The position numbers and the translations under genes were made by a program. Positions 7,801 to 15,689 of a stretch of DNA of 29,965 nucleotides are shown piece by piece. Source of the stretch: JBMDXK01 sp048594375. Lineage in GTDB: Bacteria; Pseudomonadota; Alphaproteobacteria; Rhizobiales; Methylopilaceae. Every line of letters begins with the position of its first letter. Within the stretch, counting starts at the first letter, position 1. The notes beneath the pieces were generated by a model. That model was not told the DNA's origin. It made no database searches and worked only from the letters and a program-made list of their open reading frames with translations. Where the stretch lies: the NCBI GenBank assembly GCA_048594375.1, contig JBMDXK010000037.1, positions 1 through 29,965 on the forward strand. The letters are read 5' to 3'.

Positions 7801-10800
7801 TCATAAAGCGCCTTGACCTGCTCTTCGGGGGTGAGATTTTCGTCCAGCATCCGCGTGCCGGTAAGATTGAAAATCTGCTCGCGGATCAAGCGGTATTCCA
7901 CATAAGCATCGCCCAGACGTTTTAAAGGCTGGTTGGGGTCATAACCGTTCACGCTTGTGAGAAAATAATCCGAACCCAGAAACTTGCCCGGCTCAATAAA
8001 GGCCGAACGGGTTTCAATCAGATAAGGCATGTTGGGCGCAGCCACCGGCTGGAAGGTAGCTGAACGCCCCAGCATTGCTTCCACGCTTACCGCAAGGCTT
8101 TGTGCGCTGACCAGATGGCGCGCCTGTGGGTCACCGTTTACCTGCACACCGCCTAGAGCGCGTTCACCGGATACAAGGCCAATCTGCCCTGTTTGCCCAC
8201 GCACTGCATTGTTTGTGATATAGCCTGTTACATCCGCATTCAGAGTGCCACCGGCTTCAATGGTGCCATACACCGCGCTGATGGTGCTTGAGGCTGTATC
8301 GTATTCTGTGGTTGTCCAGCGGCGGGTTTTGTGGTTGGTGCAGACGCCAAAAATGCGGGTCGAACAATAGCGTTGCCGGTGCTGCGTTACTGCCGTTGTA
8401 TGCACAGCCTCAATCAGATCACGCCCTTCATTCAGCACCTCATCGGCATGGATAGTAATATCGCCATTTGCCGCAATCTGGCTATAGCTGTTGACCAGCC
8501 GGCCAGTATCAAGGGTGATATTGCCACCAGCCAGAAGTTGCGCCGCAGGCCCTTCCAGCGCCACGTCCTCGCGGGTGGTTACTACGGTTGTTGTTGTGGT
8601 GCCTTCTACGGTTTCCTCGCGGGAAACCTCCTTCGGCGTCACCGTTATCACACGCTTGTTGGTCACAGATTCTGCTGCAATGGCCAGATTACCGTCAACC
8701 GCTTCAACCGCGCCGGAAATATTGGTAATGCTGCCAGCGTGGGTGCCGCTCAGACCCGTAATCGTCAGATCGGTTTTTGCAAGCATATCGCCATAATCAT
8801 TGGTGATCGTGCCATCAATCCGATAGTCTGAAGCCGCGCCGGAATATAAAAGTCCTGCATTGGTGAGCGCGCCGGTCAATTCAACCAGCAGCATCCCCTC
8901 AACAGAGCCGACCTCTCCTGCATTGCTCAAGGTAGCTGCGCGAACAGTCAAACCCTGCGCTCCGTTCACCAGACCCGTGACCTGAATATCCGCGGCATTC
9001 ACCATTGCGGTGTTTTCTGCAACCACATCGCCGGAAATGCTGGCATTGCCTGCCGTGGTGAGATGAACATTTTGCTTTGCGGATACTGTGCCGCCCAGCG
9101 TGGTATCACCCGCACTTGTCATGCTTACATGACCCGCATAGGCCGCACTATCGCCCGAATGATTGACAGAGCCCGCCTGAACCGTAATGTCACGGGCGTT
9201 GAGAGTACCGGCATTGATAAACCCATTGCCCGCAGTGACCGCAAGACTCTCGTTCGCTGCAACAAGGCCGATAGCCGTATTGGCAAGAGAACCACCTGCA
9301 TCCAGAACAATATCACTCAGCGAAACAACGGTGCCACTGTTGGCAAGATTGCCGGTAGCGGCAAACCGGAGTCTCCCCGCACTGGACACATCACCCAATT
9401 GCACCAGATCGCCCGCTGTGGCGCGGAAAGTGGCGGTTGATTGGGCTGCAAAATCCGCACTGTTTTGAAGATTGCCCGCTTCCACAAGCAGGGCGCTGCC
9501 GGTGGCAAACAGTCCACCGCCGATAGACAAGGCATCCGCAGAGCGCAAGGTAAGATTGCCCGCTGAACTCACCCGCCCATGTGCCGCATGGATGGTGCTT
9601 GCGGTAATGTCAGTCGCGCCCAAGGAACGCAATGTGTCAGTGCCGGTATCTTCCGCGCGGGAAAGGTCAAGGGTGTTCGCGGCAATGGAAAGCAGACCAC
9701 CTCCCGCCAATTGCCCAGAACCTGCATCGAGCGTTTCGGCTTCCACGCGCAAGATACCTGTTGCAGTCTGGTTGCCGTTGCTGCTGGTGCCAGAGGCTGC
9801 CAGCGCATTCTGGCCAAGCGTAACGGTTTCGCCTTTCAGCGTTACATCATTGCGGGCAGCAACCAGCGCACCATCGGCCAGTTCCACACCTTTCAGGCCA
9901 TGCAGAACAACCGCGTCATCGGAAAACAGGCTGTTCTCCACCCGCACCGTTTTGCGCACCGAACGGGCTACAACCTGCTGTTTGGCCTGAACCTTCCCCA
10001 TCACCAGCTTGCCATCGGCTGTCAGCGTCATGCCGCCCGTATGCGCTGCCATCTGGCCGCGCATGTTCACGCCAGCGCCTTTTTCCGTGGAGATTACTTT
10101 AATGGCACCCGCATACATGCCACCCAGCAGCGAAGAATCAATGGCAACCGCCGGTTCTTCTCCGTCACTATCCAGCGGGGTGATGAGGCCGGTCTGATAG
10201 GCATAGGCATTGCGCCCCGCAATCAGGTTGAGATCACCTTTGACGCGCACACCGCCCTCAATGCTGATCTGGCGCGATACAATATCAAACAGAGTGACCG
10301 TACCCAGTTCCGCGCCATTTTCGCCAATGCGCACATCGCCGCCTTCAACACGCAGCCCCTGTAAAGCGCCATTGGAATCCAGCTCCGGCGTGCCGGTCGA
10401 TAAGGTTACGCGCGGCGTGTTGATGAAACCGCAGCCGTTGCAGGTTACACCATTGGGGTTGGCAATAACCACATCCGCCGCAGTGCCATGCACTTCCACT
10501 GCTCCTTCCAGCACCGAGCGGCTGGAGCCTTGCACCTCATTGAGAATAACGCTCGCAGGGCCGGATGTTCTGAGATTGCTATTGCCCTGCACCAGTCCGC
10601 CCAGTTGCGAACGCATCAGTGGCTGGTTGGAATTGTTGAGAATAACCCCCGGCGCGCCCACATTGAATGCGCTGTATTTGTTGTGCGAAAGCCCCGCGGC
10701 ATTGGGGGTGGCAATATTAACCTGCGGAACACCGTTGGCGCTGACGCCAATCTGCGGCTGATTGATGGCGTTCGCTGCATTGTTGGCTCTGATTTCAGAG

Positions 10801-10937
10801 GCGCTGATTGCAATCGGCTGCGCTGCAAGGGTGAAACTTAACGTATAAACAAGAGCCGTATGCGCAAGGCTTTTCAAACGCGATACCTTGCGGTTGAAAT
10901 CAGAGCGTGTATCCGAATTTACAGAAAAATGCTTCAT
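4887..10937 (-). CDS. cdiA: CdiA/TpsA-type filamentous hemagglutinin effector with C-terminal toxin
   Basis: A 2016-residue two-partner secretion exoprotein. A signal peptide ends near residue 46 (AAQPIAISA). The TPS domain (about 47-290) contains ANPNG at 159-163, followed by CNGCGF. Long beta-helical hemagglutinin repeats follow. A region at about 970-1093 (YLIETRSAF, KRLGDAYVEYRLIREQ) matches the conserved central segment of CdiA proteins. A DUF637-like pre-toxin region lies at about 1480-1600. A VENN-like motif (GENAAANN) lies near 1765-1774. The toxin tip is about 1942-2016 (NLQEQVLWNQ, NNDPRFPTSNGWQKM, SIHYQYN, GKAYDMKL), a tip type I recognise as recurrent but cannot assign an activity. 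The gene starts 33 nt after cdiB and is followed by cdiI. It is expected on the cell surface, delivering its tip to neighbouring cells. Toxic activity is inferred. Confidence 0.9.
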   Translation of the reverse strand: MKHFSVNSDTRSDFNRKVSRLKSLAHTALVYTLSFTLAAQPIAISASEIRANNAANAINQPQIGVSANGVPQVNIATPNAAGLSHNKYSAFNVGAPGVILNNSNQPLMRSQLGGLVQGNSNLRTSGPASVILNEVQGSSRSVLEGAVEVHGTAADVVIANPNGVTCNGCGFINTPRVTLSTGTPELDSNGALQGLRVEGGDVRIGENGAELGTVTLFDIVSRQISIEGGVRVKGDLNLIAGRNAYAYQTGLITPLDSDGEEPAVAIDSSLLGGMYAGAIKVISTEKGAGVNMRGQMAAHTGGMTLTADGKLVMGKVQAKQQVVARSVRKTVRVENSLFSDDAVVLHGLKGVELADGALVAARNDVTLKGETVTLGQNALAASGTSSNGNQTATGILRVEAETLDAGSGQLAGGGLLSIAANTLDLSRAEDTGTDTLRSLGATDITASTIHAAHGRVSSAGNLTLRSADALSIGGGLFATGSALLVEAGNLQNSADFAAQSTATFRATAGDLVQLGDVSSAGRLRFAATGNLANSGTVVSLSDIVLDAGGSLANTAIGLVAANESLAVTAGNGFINAGTLNARDITVQAGSVNHSGDSAAYAGHVSMTSAGDTTLGGTVSAKQNVHLTTAGNASISGDVVAENTAMVNAADIQVTGLVNGAQGLTVRAATLSNAGEVGSVEGMLLVELTGALTNAGLLYSGAASDYRIDGTITNDYGDMLAKTDLTITGLSGTHAGSITNISGAVEAVDGNLAIAAESVTNKRVITVTPKEVSREETVEGTTTTTVVTTREDVALEGPAAQLLAGGNITLDTGRLVNSYSQIAANGDITIHADEVLNEGRDLIEAVHTTAVTQHRQRYCSTRIFGVCTNHKTRRWTTTEYDTASSTISAVYGTIEAGGTLNADVTGYITNNAVRGQTGQIGLVSGERALGGVQVNGDPQARHLVSAQSLAVSVEAMLGRSATFQPVAAPNMPYLIETRSAFIEPGKFLGSDYFLTSVNGYDPNQPLKRLGDAYVEYRLIREQIFNLTGTRMLDENLTPEEQVKALYDNALAAQRDLQLTLGVALTPSQIASLTRDIVWMEKQMVQGQEVLVPRVYLAASTMESTRLESGRIAAGQAANLQSAALVNSGAITSNDALTIATTTATLNEGGRLFSRRDITIDAGALFVNRSGIVSGQNVAIGAGGIVNDTAKIRDENPTGFVDRRQQMARIEAQGNLLLQSSGIIAMQGSQLASGGSTLLKAGGDVEITALQLERNRDQQIQDGYDRAYSLNNVLAGIETSGNLSVDAGRNIAVRGADIRAVGSITLEADGSVTIASVQDVRSADMKLDIKTSGFMGVETNIRRQSASVETRRTTLVSGETLDIRAVGGDIALVAPRLQSGGEIRLEAEQGKVALKTTTDQDFAQVYLREEDLLWWNEQDKGHFKETIVHVEMEAGGGLKIRAGEGIIAEYHKTGDLHESLDQIAKAPGMAWVEQLRNDPRVDWKAVEARFEEWDYEAQGLTEVGAALVALVTSFVTAGMASHLSAALSGALGMSGNAAMQAAIHAGVQSLINRTAISLVNNQGDLGKVLKDLGSSDTLRALATAIVTAGLTTHLSTITGLGATLPATAPLQERVAQDIQHGLLRATVRAGVGTAIQGGQLEKNLFDAMRWEASGTLGKYAAEQIGQAWHSGQINKATQLIAHAALGCAVGAVAAGECAAGAAGGVFGELTAEYVEKQLYEMLNNKDIHPDQVEQVVTGWRDRGLDLVRLASGISAALVGGNVDVGAMAGENAAANNAFWIPVIIIAAAYTASAGKGNPLEGLAQIGQGNDPLSKAMAAGTEAAVTLSAEHFPTQTQAVLDVLGAANNAIDATVTYVDDRTGNVVSTRWNQIDPHIRDQIIGASKVVSVLLPAGSVKTLSHLKNASKVPNAPLRGTKTPPQVPGMNVDYDKVSTAKTGQATAPRNLQEQVLWNQTLRDPASGEKLDNMNNDPRFPTSNGWQKMQTSHTDPQGRSISIHYQYNSISGKAYDMKLTNPQRY
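5005..5493 (-). repeat. Recombination arm of cdiA shared with orphan modules o3 and o4
   Basis: The portion 5221-5493 is repeated at 1204-1476, and 5005-5386 is repeated at 203-581. The repeats encode the linker between the VENN-like motif and the toxin (AEHFPTQTQAVLDVLG to KNASKVP); for o4 they also encode most of the toxin. Confidence 0.85.
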
Positions 10938-10970
10938 GGCGTTTCGCCTTACACAACAAAAGAATGACTA

Positions 10971-12728
10971 TTAAAAGGAAACGGATACCCGCGCTTGCGC
11001 CAGACCGCCGGGTGGTTTTGTGCCTCCGGGCAGTTTTGGCAGAGCCAGTGCATCGGCATAAAACAGATCGAACCCGACCATGCCGCCACGGCTGCGCACA
11101 CCGGCAGCAGCACCCACCATGGTACCGCCAAGACTATTGCCCGCTCTGTCATCCAGAGTACGCCCTACATCCAGCGCCACATAAGGCTCCCAGTACTGCA
11201 TGATTTTCGTGCCAGCACCCGCCGCAACAGGCACCAGCAGCGATACTTCATTGCGCATAACCACGCCGCGGTCAGCATACAATACGGCCTCACGCACACC
11301 GCGAATGCTGGCATGTCCGCCCAGAGAAAGCTGTTCCGAGCCAAACAGAGGATCATCCGACCATTGGCCATTGAGCGATGTGCTGAACAAGGCGGTCAAT
11401 GTGCCGACCGGCTGGGGGCGGAAATAACCCACTGCAAAAGAAGTTTTGGTGAACTGGCCTTTGGGCGAAGCTGCCGGAGCGGAGCCGTCGTTGAACGCGC
11501 CCAGAATATCCATGCCCTGATGCACTGCAATATTGCCGCTAAGCTGCCCACCCAGAAATTGCCGTGAATGACCAAGCTCTATCCGGGCAACCGAAAGCTT
11601 GCGGCTGGATACATCAATACGGCTGCCAAGAATGAAATTTTCAGTGTCTTTCCATGTCAGACGCCCTGTCATCCAGGTTTTGGAGGTTTGGTCACGGTGC
11701 AGCACCCGCGATATATAAGGCGAAACCATCAGCGAGCCACCCGACGTATCAATGGTGGAAACCGCCCCTTGAAGAGAGGAATTGTAATGGCTCCATGCGC
11801 CATCCACGCCTGCGGTCCAGTAGCCATATGGCAGTGAGAACGCTGCCGTGATCGTGTCACCGTTCGGAACACGTTTTGAGAACAGCCAAGGATGCCGGTC
11901 CATGGAGCGCTGATAGCCCACCTGCCACTGGTCATTCAGACCCAACACATTATCAAATCCCGCATCAATGCGTGACTGGTAGATCCCCGTGGATGCACTT
12001 CCCAGATTATCCGCTCCCAGCGTGACATGCCACGGCTTGGTTTTTTCAACCGTCACATCCAGCGCCGAGCCACCCTGATCCTTGCCTGCTTTGAGCGCAA
12101 TAGTGGCTTTTTGTGATTGCAGGCGGTTGATCTGGTCAAGCCCTTGTTCAATGTCGCGCAGATTAACAGGCTTGCCTTTCATGTTCGGGAACGCCGTGGC
12201 AATCTGGCCTTTTCCGGCAGCACTTGCAGGATGAACTGCCTCTAGACTGCCTTCGATAACGGTAACATCAACCGTACCATCCGACAGATCCTGCTCAGGC
12301 AAATATGCGCGGGATGTGATGTAACCGCGCTCCACATACACAAACGTCAGTGCTTCAAGAATACTGTTCAGCTCCGCAAGCCCCACGCAGCGCCCCTCCC
12401 AACGGGCAGTGGTGCGGGTAATTTTTTCAGGCGGCAGCAATGTTACGCCCTTCACCTGCACACGGTTGACCTGAATACAGGTCGCATTGCGGCCAGAAAC
12501 GGTTGGCACAGGCGGGGTCTGCGGTTTTCCTTGGGGCGCACGTTGCAAAGCCCGCAGATTTTCAATCTCGCGCAGACGCTCCTGTTCCGATTGCTGTCGG
12601 TTGATCTGTTCTGCCTGTTGCGCAGCCTGATCCACGATGCTTTGCGCATGAGATGGGGCAGGTGCAAGCAGCAATCCCGTACAGACCAAGCTTGCGGTTG
12701 TCATTTTCCAGATAGGCAAACCGCTCAT
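10971..12728 (-). CDS. cdiB: CdiB/TpsB outer-membrane transporter (ShlB/FhaC family)
   Basis: A 585-residue Omp85-superfamily pore that secretes the CdiA partner. The signal peptide ends around AHA28. A Gln-rich N-terminal helix (about 30-65) follows, as in FhaC plug helices, then POTRA domains from about residue 82 (IQVNRVQVKGVTLLP; C84 and C114 could form a disulfide). A 16-strand barrel is expected from about 230, and the chain ends in an aromatic-terminated strand (ARVSVSF). The conserved loop-6 type motif appears as SIRGVREAVLYADRG near residue 485. Its ATG overlaps the stop of the preceding IalB-family gene (ATGA), and cdiA follows 33 nt downstream, so the three genes are probably one operon. 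Confidence 0.92.
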   Translation of the reverse strand: MSGLPIWKMTTASLVCTGLLLAPAPSHAQSIVDQAAQQAEQINRQQSEQERLREIENLRALQRAPQGKPQTPPVPTVSGRNATCIQVNRVQVKGVTLLPPEKITRTTARWEGRCVGLAELNSILEALTFVYVERGYITSRAYLPEQDLSDGTVDVTVIEGSLEAVHPASAAGKGQIATAFPNMKGKPVNLRDIEQGLDQINRLQSQKATIALKAGKDQGGSALDVTVEKTKPWHVTLGADNLGSASTGIYQSRIDAGFDNVLGLNDQWQVGYQRSMDRHPWLFSKRVPNGDTITAAFSLPYGYWTAGVDGAWSHYNSSLQGAVSTIDTSGGSLMVSPYISRVLHRDQTSKTWMTGRLTWKDTENFILGSRIDVSSRKLSVARIELGHSRQFLGGQLSGNIAVHQGMDILGAFNDGSAPAASPKGQFTKTSFAVGYFRPQPVGTLTALFSTSLNGQWSDDPLFGSEQLSLGGHASIRGVREAVLYADRGVVMRNEVSLLVPVAAGAGTKIMQYWEPYVALDVGRTLDDRAGNSLGGTMVGAAAGVRSRGGMVGFDLFYADALALPKLPGGTKPPGGLAQARVSVSF

Positions 12729-13444
12729 TCTTTGCCCTTTTTATCGGATTGTTGAGGCTTATGAACGGTTTCTACAACAGGCATCTTGCCTGCCTCCAGA
12801 TCAGCAAACGCCTTGGAAAAGCCCTTCAGCGAAAATACGACCTTCACCGCTCGCTGGTTTAGCAGCCGAAAAAATACCGCACCTTCCTTGGCGCGCTTCA
12901 AACGGTTGAGCTGTGCGTCATCCAGCGGTACCAGCGCGAAACAACCCATCCCATTGCAGTTGCGGTAGCGCGTAAGCACCGGCTTTGCAATGCCAATTCC
13001 AAGGCCAAGATCGGAGGGTAAATGCACGTCCAAAGGCGCCAGCACCACCAAAGCCCATCTGGCCTTGCCGGCTTTATCATCCGCGCGGGCGATTGCCAGA
13101 TTGAGGATCTCCACCCGCTTGCCATCTTGTTCAACCTGCACCGATTGCGCCAGTTCACAGGCGGCCTTGGGGGTTTTTGCTGCGGCATCCGCCTCAGGCT
13201 GCACACACCGCAGTGTCCAGTCCTCAAATCGCTGCCCCACAACCGGATTTTGTGGCGCCTGCATAGCTGTCTGATCTTGTGCATAAGCACCACCGGAAAC
13301 CATCAAGCCGCCAAACACAAGAGCACGACAAACAACAGACCGAAGCGGTAAAGAAAATACAACGAGTATACGCGCTGCATAGGGATTACTTTTAATGGGC
13401 GCAGAAGTCCTACAGGCCTCGGCAGACCCCATAACAATGCTCAT
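12725..13444 (-). CDS. IalB-family periplasmic protein coupled to cdiB
   Basis: A 239-residue protein of the invasion-associated locus B family (PF06776 type). After a long basic N-terminus, a hydrophobic signal core (ALVFGGLMVSGGAYA) precedes the mature part. The mature part shows FEDWTLRC, an ELAQSVQVEQDGKRVEILNL strand pattern and the C-x-x-x-G-C segment NCNGMGCFALVPL typical of the family. Four cysteines in the mature part (RC, AAC, NCNGMGC) could form two disulfides. The annotated ATG at 13444 has no clear ribosome-binding site; a later start just before the signal core is possible. The stop overlaps the cdiB start by 4 nt. IalB proteins are usually unlinked to secretion genes, so a role in assembly or display of CdiA is a guess from the operon. 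Confidence 0.8.
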   Translation of the reverse strand: MSIVMGSAEACRTSAPIKSNPYAARILVVFSLPLRSVVCRALVFGGLMVSGGAYAQDQTAMQAPQNPVVGQRFEDWTLRCVQPEADAAAKTPKAACELAQSVQVEQDGKRVEILNLAIARADDKAGKARWALVVLAPLDVHLPSDLGLGIGIAKPVLTRYRNCNGMGCFALVPLDDAQLNRLKRAKEGAVFFRLLNQRAVKVVFSLKGFSKAFADLEAGKMPVVETVHKPQQSDKKGKE

Positions 13445-13486
13445 AACAACAATGCACTCGTAAATATCAAATCAATTTTGCATAAA

Positions 13487-13512
13487 AAGAAATTTATTTA
13501 CTCAGATGTCAA
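13487..13512 (-). promoter_or_regulatory. Candidate promoter of the ialB-like/cdiB/cdiA operon
   Basis: An exact TTGACA lies at 13512-13507 on the minus strand. The best -10 is TTTTAT, after 19 nt, which is weak. The distance to the first gene (about 45-60 nt) is suitable. Confidence 0.3.
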
Positions 13513-13658
13513 CCTATTGGGCATAGATTATGCGTTTAATCGCCTGCGAATACGAACCCTTGATGCCGCTAATCCGTTCATATTACTGCCATATTCATGC
13601 TTAACAAAAAACAGGGAAAACGATACCATTATGGATTAGAGTGGCATTTTTGCACCAT

Positions 13659-13823
13659 TGCAACCGCAGCGTTCGACATGAATGGCTTGACCAATACATC
13701 ATTAAAGCCATCCAGAAGGCACAGGAATTCACCACGCAATGGCTATGGACATACAATAACAAATGACCCAGCATAGGCACCGGCGGCATAACACGCACAC
13801 AGAAACTGAAAATGACCGCTTAA
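13659..13823 (+). pseudogene. C-terminal remnant of an IS3-family transposase (OrfB)
   Basis: The frame reads NRSVRHEWLDQYIIKAIQKA, then FTTQWLWTYNNK, a stop codon, then PSIGTGGITRTQKLKMTA and a terminal TAA. This matches the C-terminus of IS3-group integrase-type transposases (usually RYEWL..., TRWLWTYNNERPN, GGITPxQKL). An in-frame TGA sits where the conserved ERP arginine codon would be, and nothing recognisable of the DDE domain is left upstream. It is a dead relic. Confidence 0.75.
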
Positions 13824-13838
13824 ATTCTACAAAACACT

Positions 13839-13862
13839 CCCGCTAAAAACGCGGGGATTACC
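13839..13862 (+). repeat. IS3-type element end next to the transposase remnant
   Basis: A short hairpin CCCGC-TAAAAAC-GCGGG followed by GATTACC lies 16 nt after the transposase stop, where the right end of the element is expected. A near match occurs at 577-609 beside orphan module o4. Phage terminase sequence starts directly after it. Confidence 0.45.
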
Positions 13863-14212
13863 GTGCCGGATATAGCTCCTTGGCCGAAAAGGCCGCCCAA
13901 CGCTTCCGTATTCCGTTTAACGCCGGTGTATATCGTGGGTGTGGACGACATAAAACCGCCTTGCAAGCGCGGATGCGGTTGGAAATACCCGCCGCAGGCT
14001 ATTTGCACATGCCTGCTGACCGTGATCTTGATTGGTATCAAGGGGTAACATCGAAACGCCCCATAAGGCGCTCTGTGAAGGGCGTGCCGCATATTGAATG
14101 GGCGAAGGATAGCGGTGTGCGCGATGAACCGCTGGATTGCCATGTCTATGCCACGGCCGCCCTGAACGGGCTTTATGCAGCGGGGTTCAAGTTTGCAGCG
14201 TTAGCGGAATGA
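13863..14212 (+). pseudogene. C-terminal remnant of phage terminase large subunit (GpA-like)
   Basis: Two overlapping frames together give the tail of a lambda GpA-type terminase. First comes VFRLTPVYIVGVDDIK, then after a one-base loss near 13955 comes TALQARMRLEIPAAGYLHMP, followed by RRSVKGVPHIEWAK and DEPLDCHVYATAAL, ending at TGA 14210-14212. The GYLHMP and LDCHVYA segments are the conserved C-terminal nuclease-region signatures. The packaging ATPase part is absent, so this is a prophage relic. Confidence 0.7.
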
Positions 14213-14263
14213 ACGGCAGCGCCAGTTCCCAAGGTGATAAAGTCGAAATAGATGGGGTAATTT

Positions 14264-15079
14264 TTATATATCAACAATATGCGTGAACCATTGCTTATCT
14301 AGCTCTAAAATTGGAATATCTCTGGCAATGTTAGTAGAAGGATCAATATAATGAACGCACCCTCTAATTATATCGCGCACACCAGTAATAAACGATGCGT
14401 CAACATAAGGTTCAATACTTGAGCAGTTGACGCCTATAACATTATCGTTTTCATTAAATACAGGCCCACCACTTGAGCCTGCATAAATATGAATATTTGT
14501 TTCATAGCATGGCCAATTCATAGTTTTGTCTCTGCCATCTGGATATAACTGTAGTATTTCTCCTTTAAAAAAGTCAGGATTGAATTTTATTATGCTAGCA
14601 TCATAACTATTTTCTGCTTCAGATTTAGGAAACGAATAAGTATAAACACTATCATTTATGACTGGTTTTTTTGTAGACAATCTGCATCGCGTATTTAATA
14701 AATGATTACCGCTATCGTCCTGCATCGGAGCAGCCAGTCCTATACATATATCCGACTTCAAGCTCATCCATTTTGTTATAATTGGTCTTTCAATGATCTC
14801 TTTGGCGCCTACTAATTGGATTAAATAAATAATTTCATCTTCCGGCATATTTTCAAATACATGCCGCGCTGTCACGAATATACCAGTTCTTGATATAAAA
14901 AAACCTGTTCCAAGTACAGTAACTTCTCCATTATTATTTTTACTAATTATTGGAAATACTGCATCTGTTTTATTTTGAGAAAAACTATTCAATATGCTAA
15001 ATTCACCATCAGGTGCAGACCCGGGTAGTTTAACTTTTTCTACTTGAATTAAATGTTTATCGCTTTCCATATCAGACAT
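14264..15079 (-). CDS. Cytoplasmic trypsin-fold serine protease
   Basis: A 271-residue protein with a complete chymotrypsin-like triad: H73 in TARHVF, D110 in KSDICIG, and S203 in AGSSGGPVF. The oxyanion glycines and the GTGFFIS strand (57-63) of the trypsin-like peptidase_2 group are also present. There is no signal peptide or membrane segment, so it should act inside the cell. No PDZ or other partner domain follows; the extra 35 residues at each end are unassigned. It overlaps the upstream XRE regulator gene by 8 nt, so the two are co-transcribed and probably coupled. AT-rich codons contrast with the core genes to the right. It lies between terminase and integrase remnants, which suggests cargo of a former phage or island. 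The substrate is unknown. Confidence 0.8.
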   Translation of the reverse strand: MSDMESDKHLIQVEKVKLPGSAPDGEFSILNSFSQNKTDAVFPIISKNNNGEVTVLGTGFFISRTGIFVTARHVFENMPEDEIIYLIQLVGAKEIIERPIITKWMSLKSDICIGLAAPMQDDSGNHLLNTRCRLSTKKPVINDSVYTYSFPKSEAENSYDASIIKFNPDFFKGEILQLYPDGRDKTMNWPCYETNIHIYAGSSGGPVFNENDNVIGVNCSSIEPYVDASFITGVRDIIRGCVHYIDPSTNIARDIPILELDKQWFTHIVDI

Positions 15080-15305
15080 TTTTCTTAAACCTCACACCTG
15101 CGCCTTCGCCGTTTTCGGGGACGAATATAACGCCTGCATTTTCCAATGCAGTTTGAACTTTACGCAGCGTGTCAGCTAGTCCACCAGAATGACCATTCTC
15201 AAGGCGCGATATTGTCATCGGCGCTACCTCAGCAAGCTGCGCGAGATCACGAACCCCCAGCTTTAAGGCTGCACGAGCCATACGAATCTGGTCGCCTGTT
15301 ATCAA
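15072..15305 (-). CDS. Small XRE-family transcriptional regulator
   Basis: The helix-turn-helix core reads ARAALKLGVRDLAQLAEVA followed by MTISRLENG. The family-typical end is LRKVQTALENAGVIFVPENG, then GVRFKK. I place the start at a TTG (15305-15303; LITGDQIRMARAALKL) because AGGA lies 9 nt upstream; the ATG at 15281 is the alternative. A much longer open frame upstream is probably not translated because it opposes a small plus-strand ORF and crosses the palindrome. The gene overlaps the protease gene downstream. It probably represses its own operon through the palindrome at 15346-15360 (inference). Confidence 0.75.
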   Translation of the reverse strand: MITGDQIRMARAALKLGVRDLAQLAEVAPMTISRLENGHSGGLADTLRKVQTALENAGVIFVPENGEGAGVRFKKNV

Positions 15306-15345
15306 TGTATTTAATCCTGTGGGCAGTGTATCTATATCATGCAAT

Positions 15346-15360
15346 GAATACACTGTATTC
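15346..15360. promoter_or_regulatory. Palindromic operator candidate for the XRE-protease operon
   Basis: GAATACA-C-TGTATTC is a perfect 7-bp inverted repeat around one central base, about 40 nt upstream of the XRE start. This is the usual size and location of an XRE autorepressor site. Confidence 0.5.
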
Positions 15361-15421
15361 GACACTAGAGACAAAATCAACGCGGGAATAAAGCATTTCC
15401 GCAAATAAAAGGGGAAATACG

Positions 15422-15577
15422 ATGAATAACGCCATTTCGGTGAACGGCACCGCAGAGGGATTTGATGGCGTGCAGACTGGCTCCACCCTTTCAACCGATG
15501 TGGAACCCGGTGCGGTGAGCGTGATGGCAAGCGGTGTGCGGATGGAATGTAGCTCTGATGATGTTTACCGGAATTGA
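15422..15577 (+). CDS. Hypothetical 51-residue protein
   Basis: The short frame starts MNNAISVNGTAEGFDG and ends SSDDVYRN. An AGGGG ribosome-binding site lies about 7-8 nt before the ATG. It is divergent from the XRE gene and shares the intergenic palindrome region, so it could be under the same control. No family is recognised. It may be the remaining head of a longer mobile-element gene. Confidence 0.4.
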   Translation: MNNAISVNGTAEGFDGVQTGSTLSTDVEPGAVSVMASGVRMECSSDDVYRN

Positions 15578-15689
15578 CCCACAGGATGCAGTGGCACTAC
15601 CTAAGAGCGCCTATAAGAACGGTGCAATTGATAGCAGACGCGGAAAGACAAGCGTACCTCAATAGTGGCCTGTTCCGGCGCAACAAAAG

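Noticed and set aside
9579..10364. Long plus-strand frames opposite cdiA (for example 9579-10364, 6573-7286, 5244-5978)
   Set aside because: They mirror the low-complexity Gly/Ala/Ser-rich coding of the hemagglutinin repeats; no domains or convincing ribosome-binding sites were seen.
1..13444. CRISPR array or other short regularly spaced repeats
   Set aside because: The repeats here are long coding duplications of cdiA, without regular short units or spacers.
13601..13798. 65-codon minus-strand frame
   Set aside because: It is antisense to the IS3-type transposase remnant, which explains the sequence better.
15306..15530. N-terminal extension of the XRE regulator to 152 residues
   Set aside because: The extension is Arg/Ser/Pro-rich, opposes the small plus-strand ORF and crosses the palindromic operator; the TTG at 15305 has a ribosome-binding site and fits family length.
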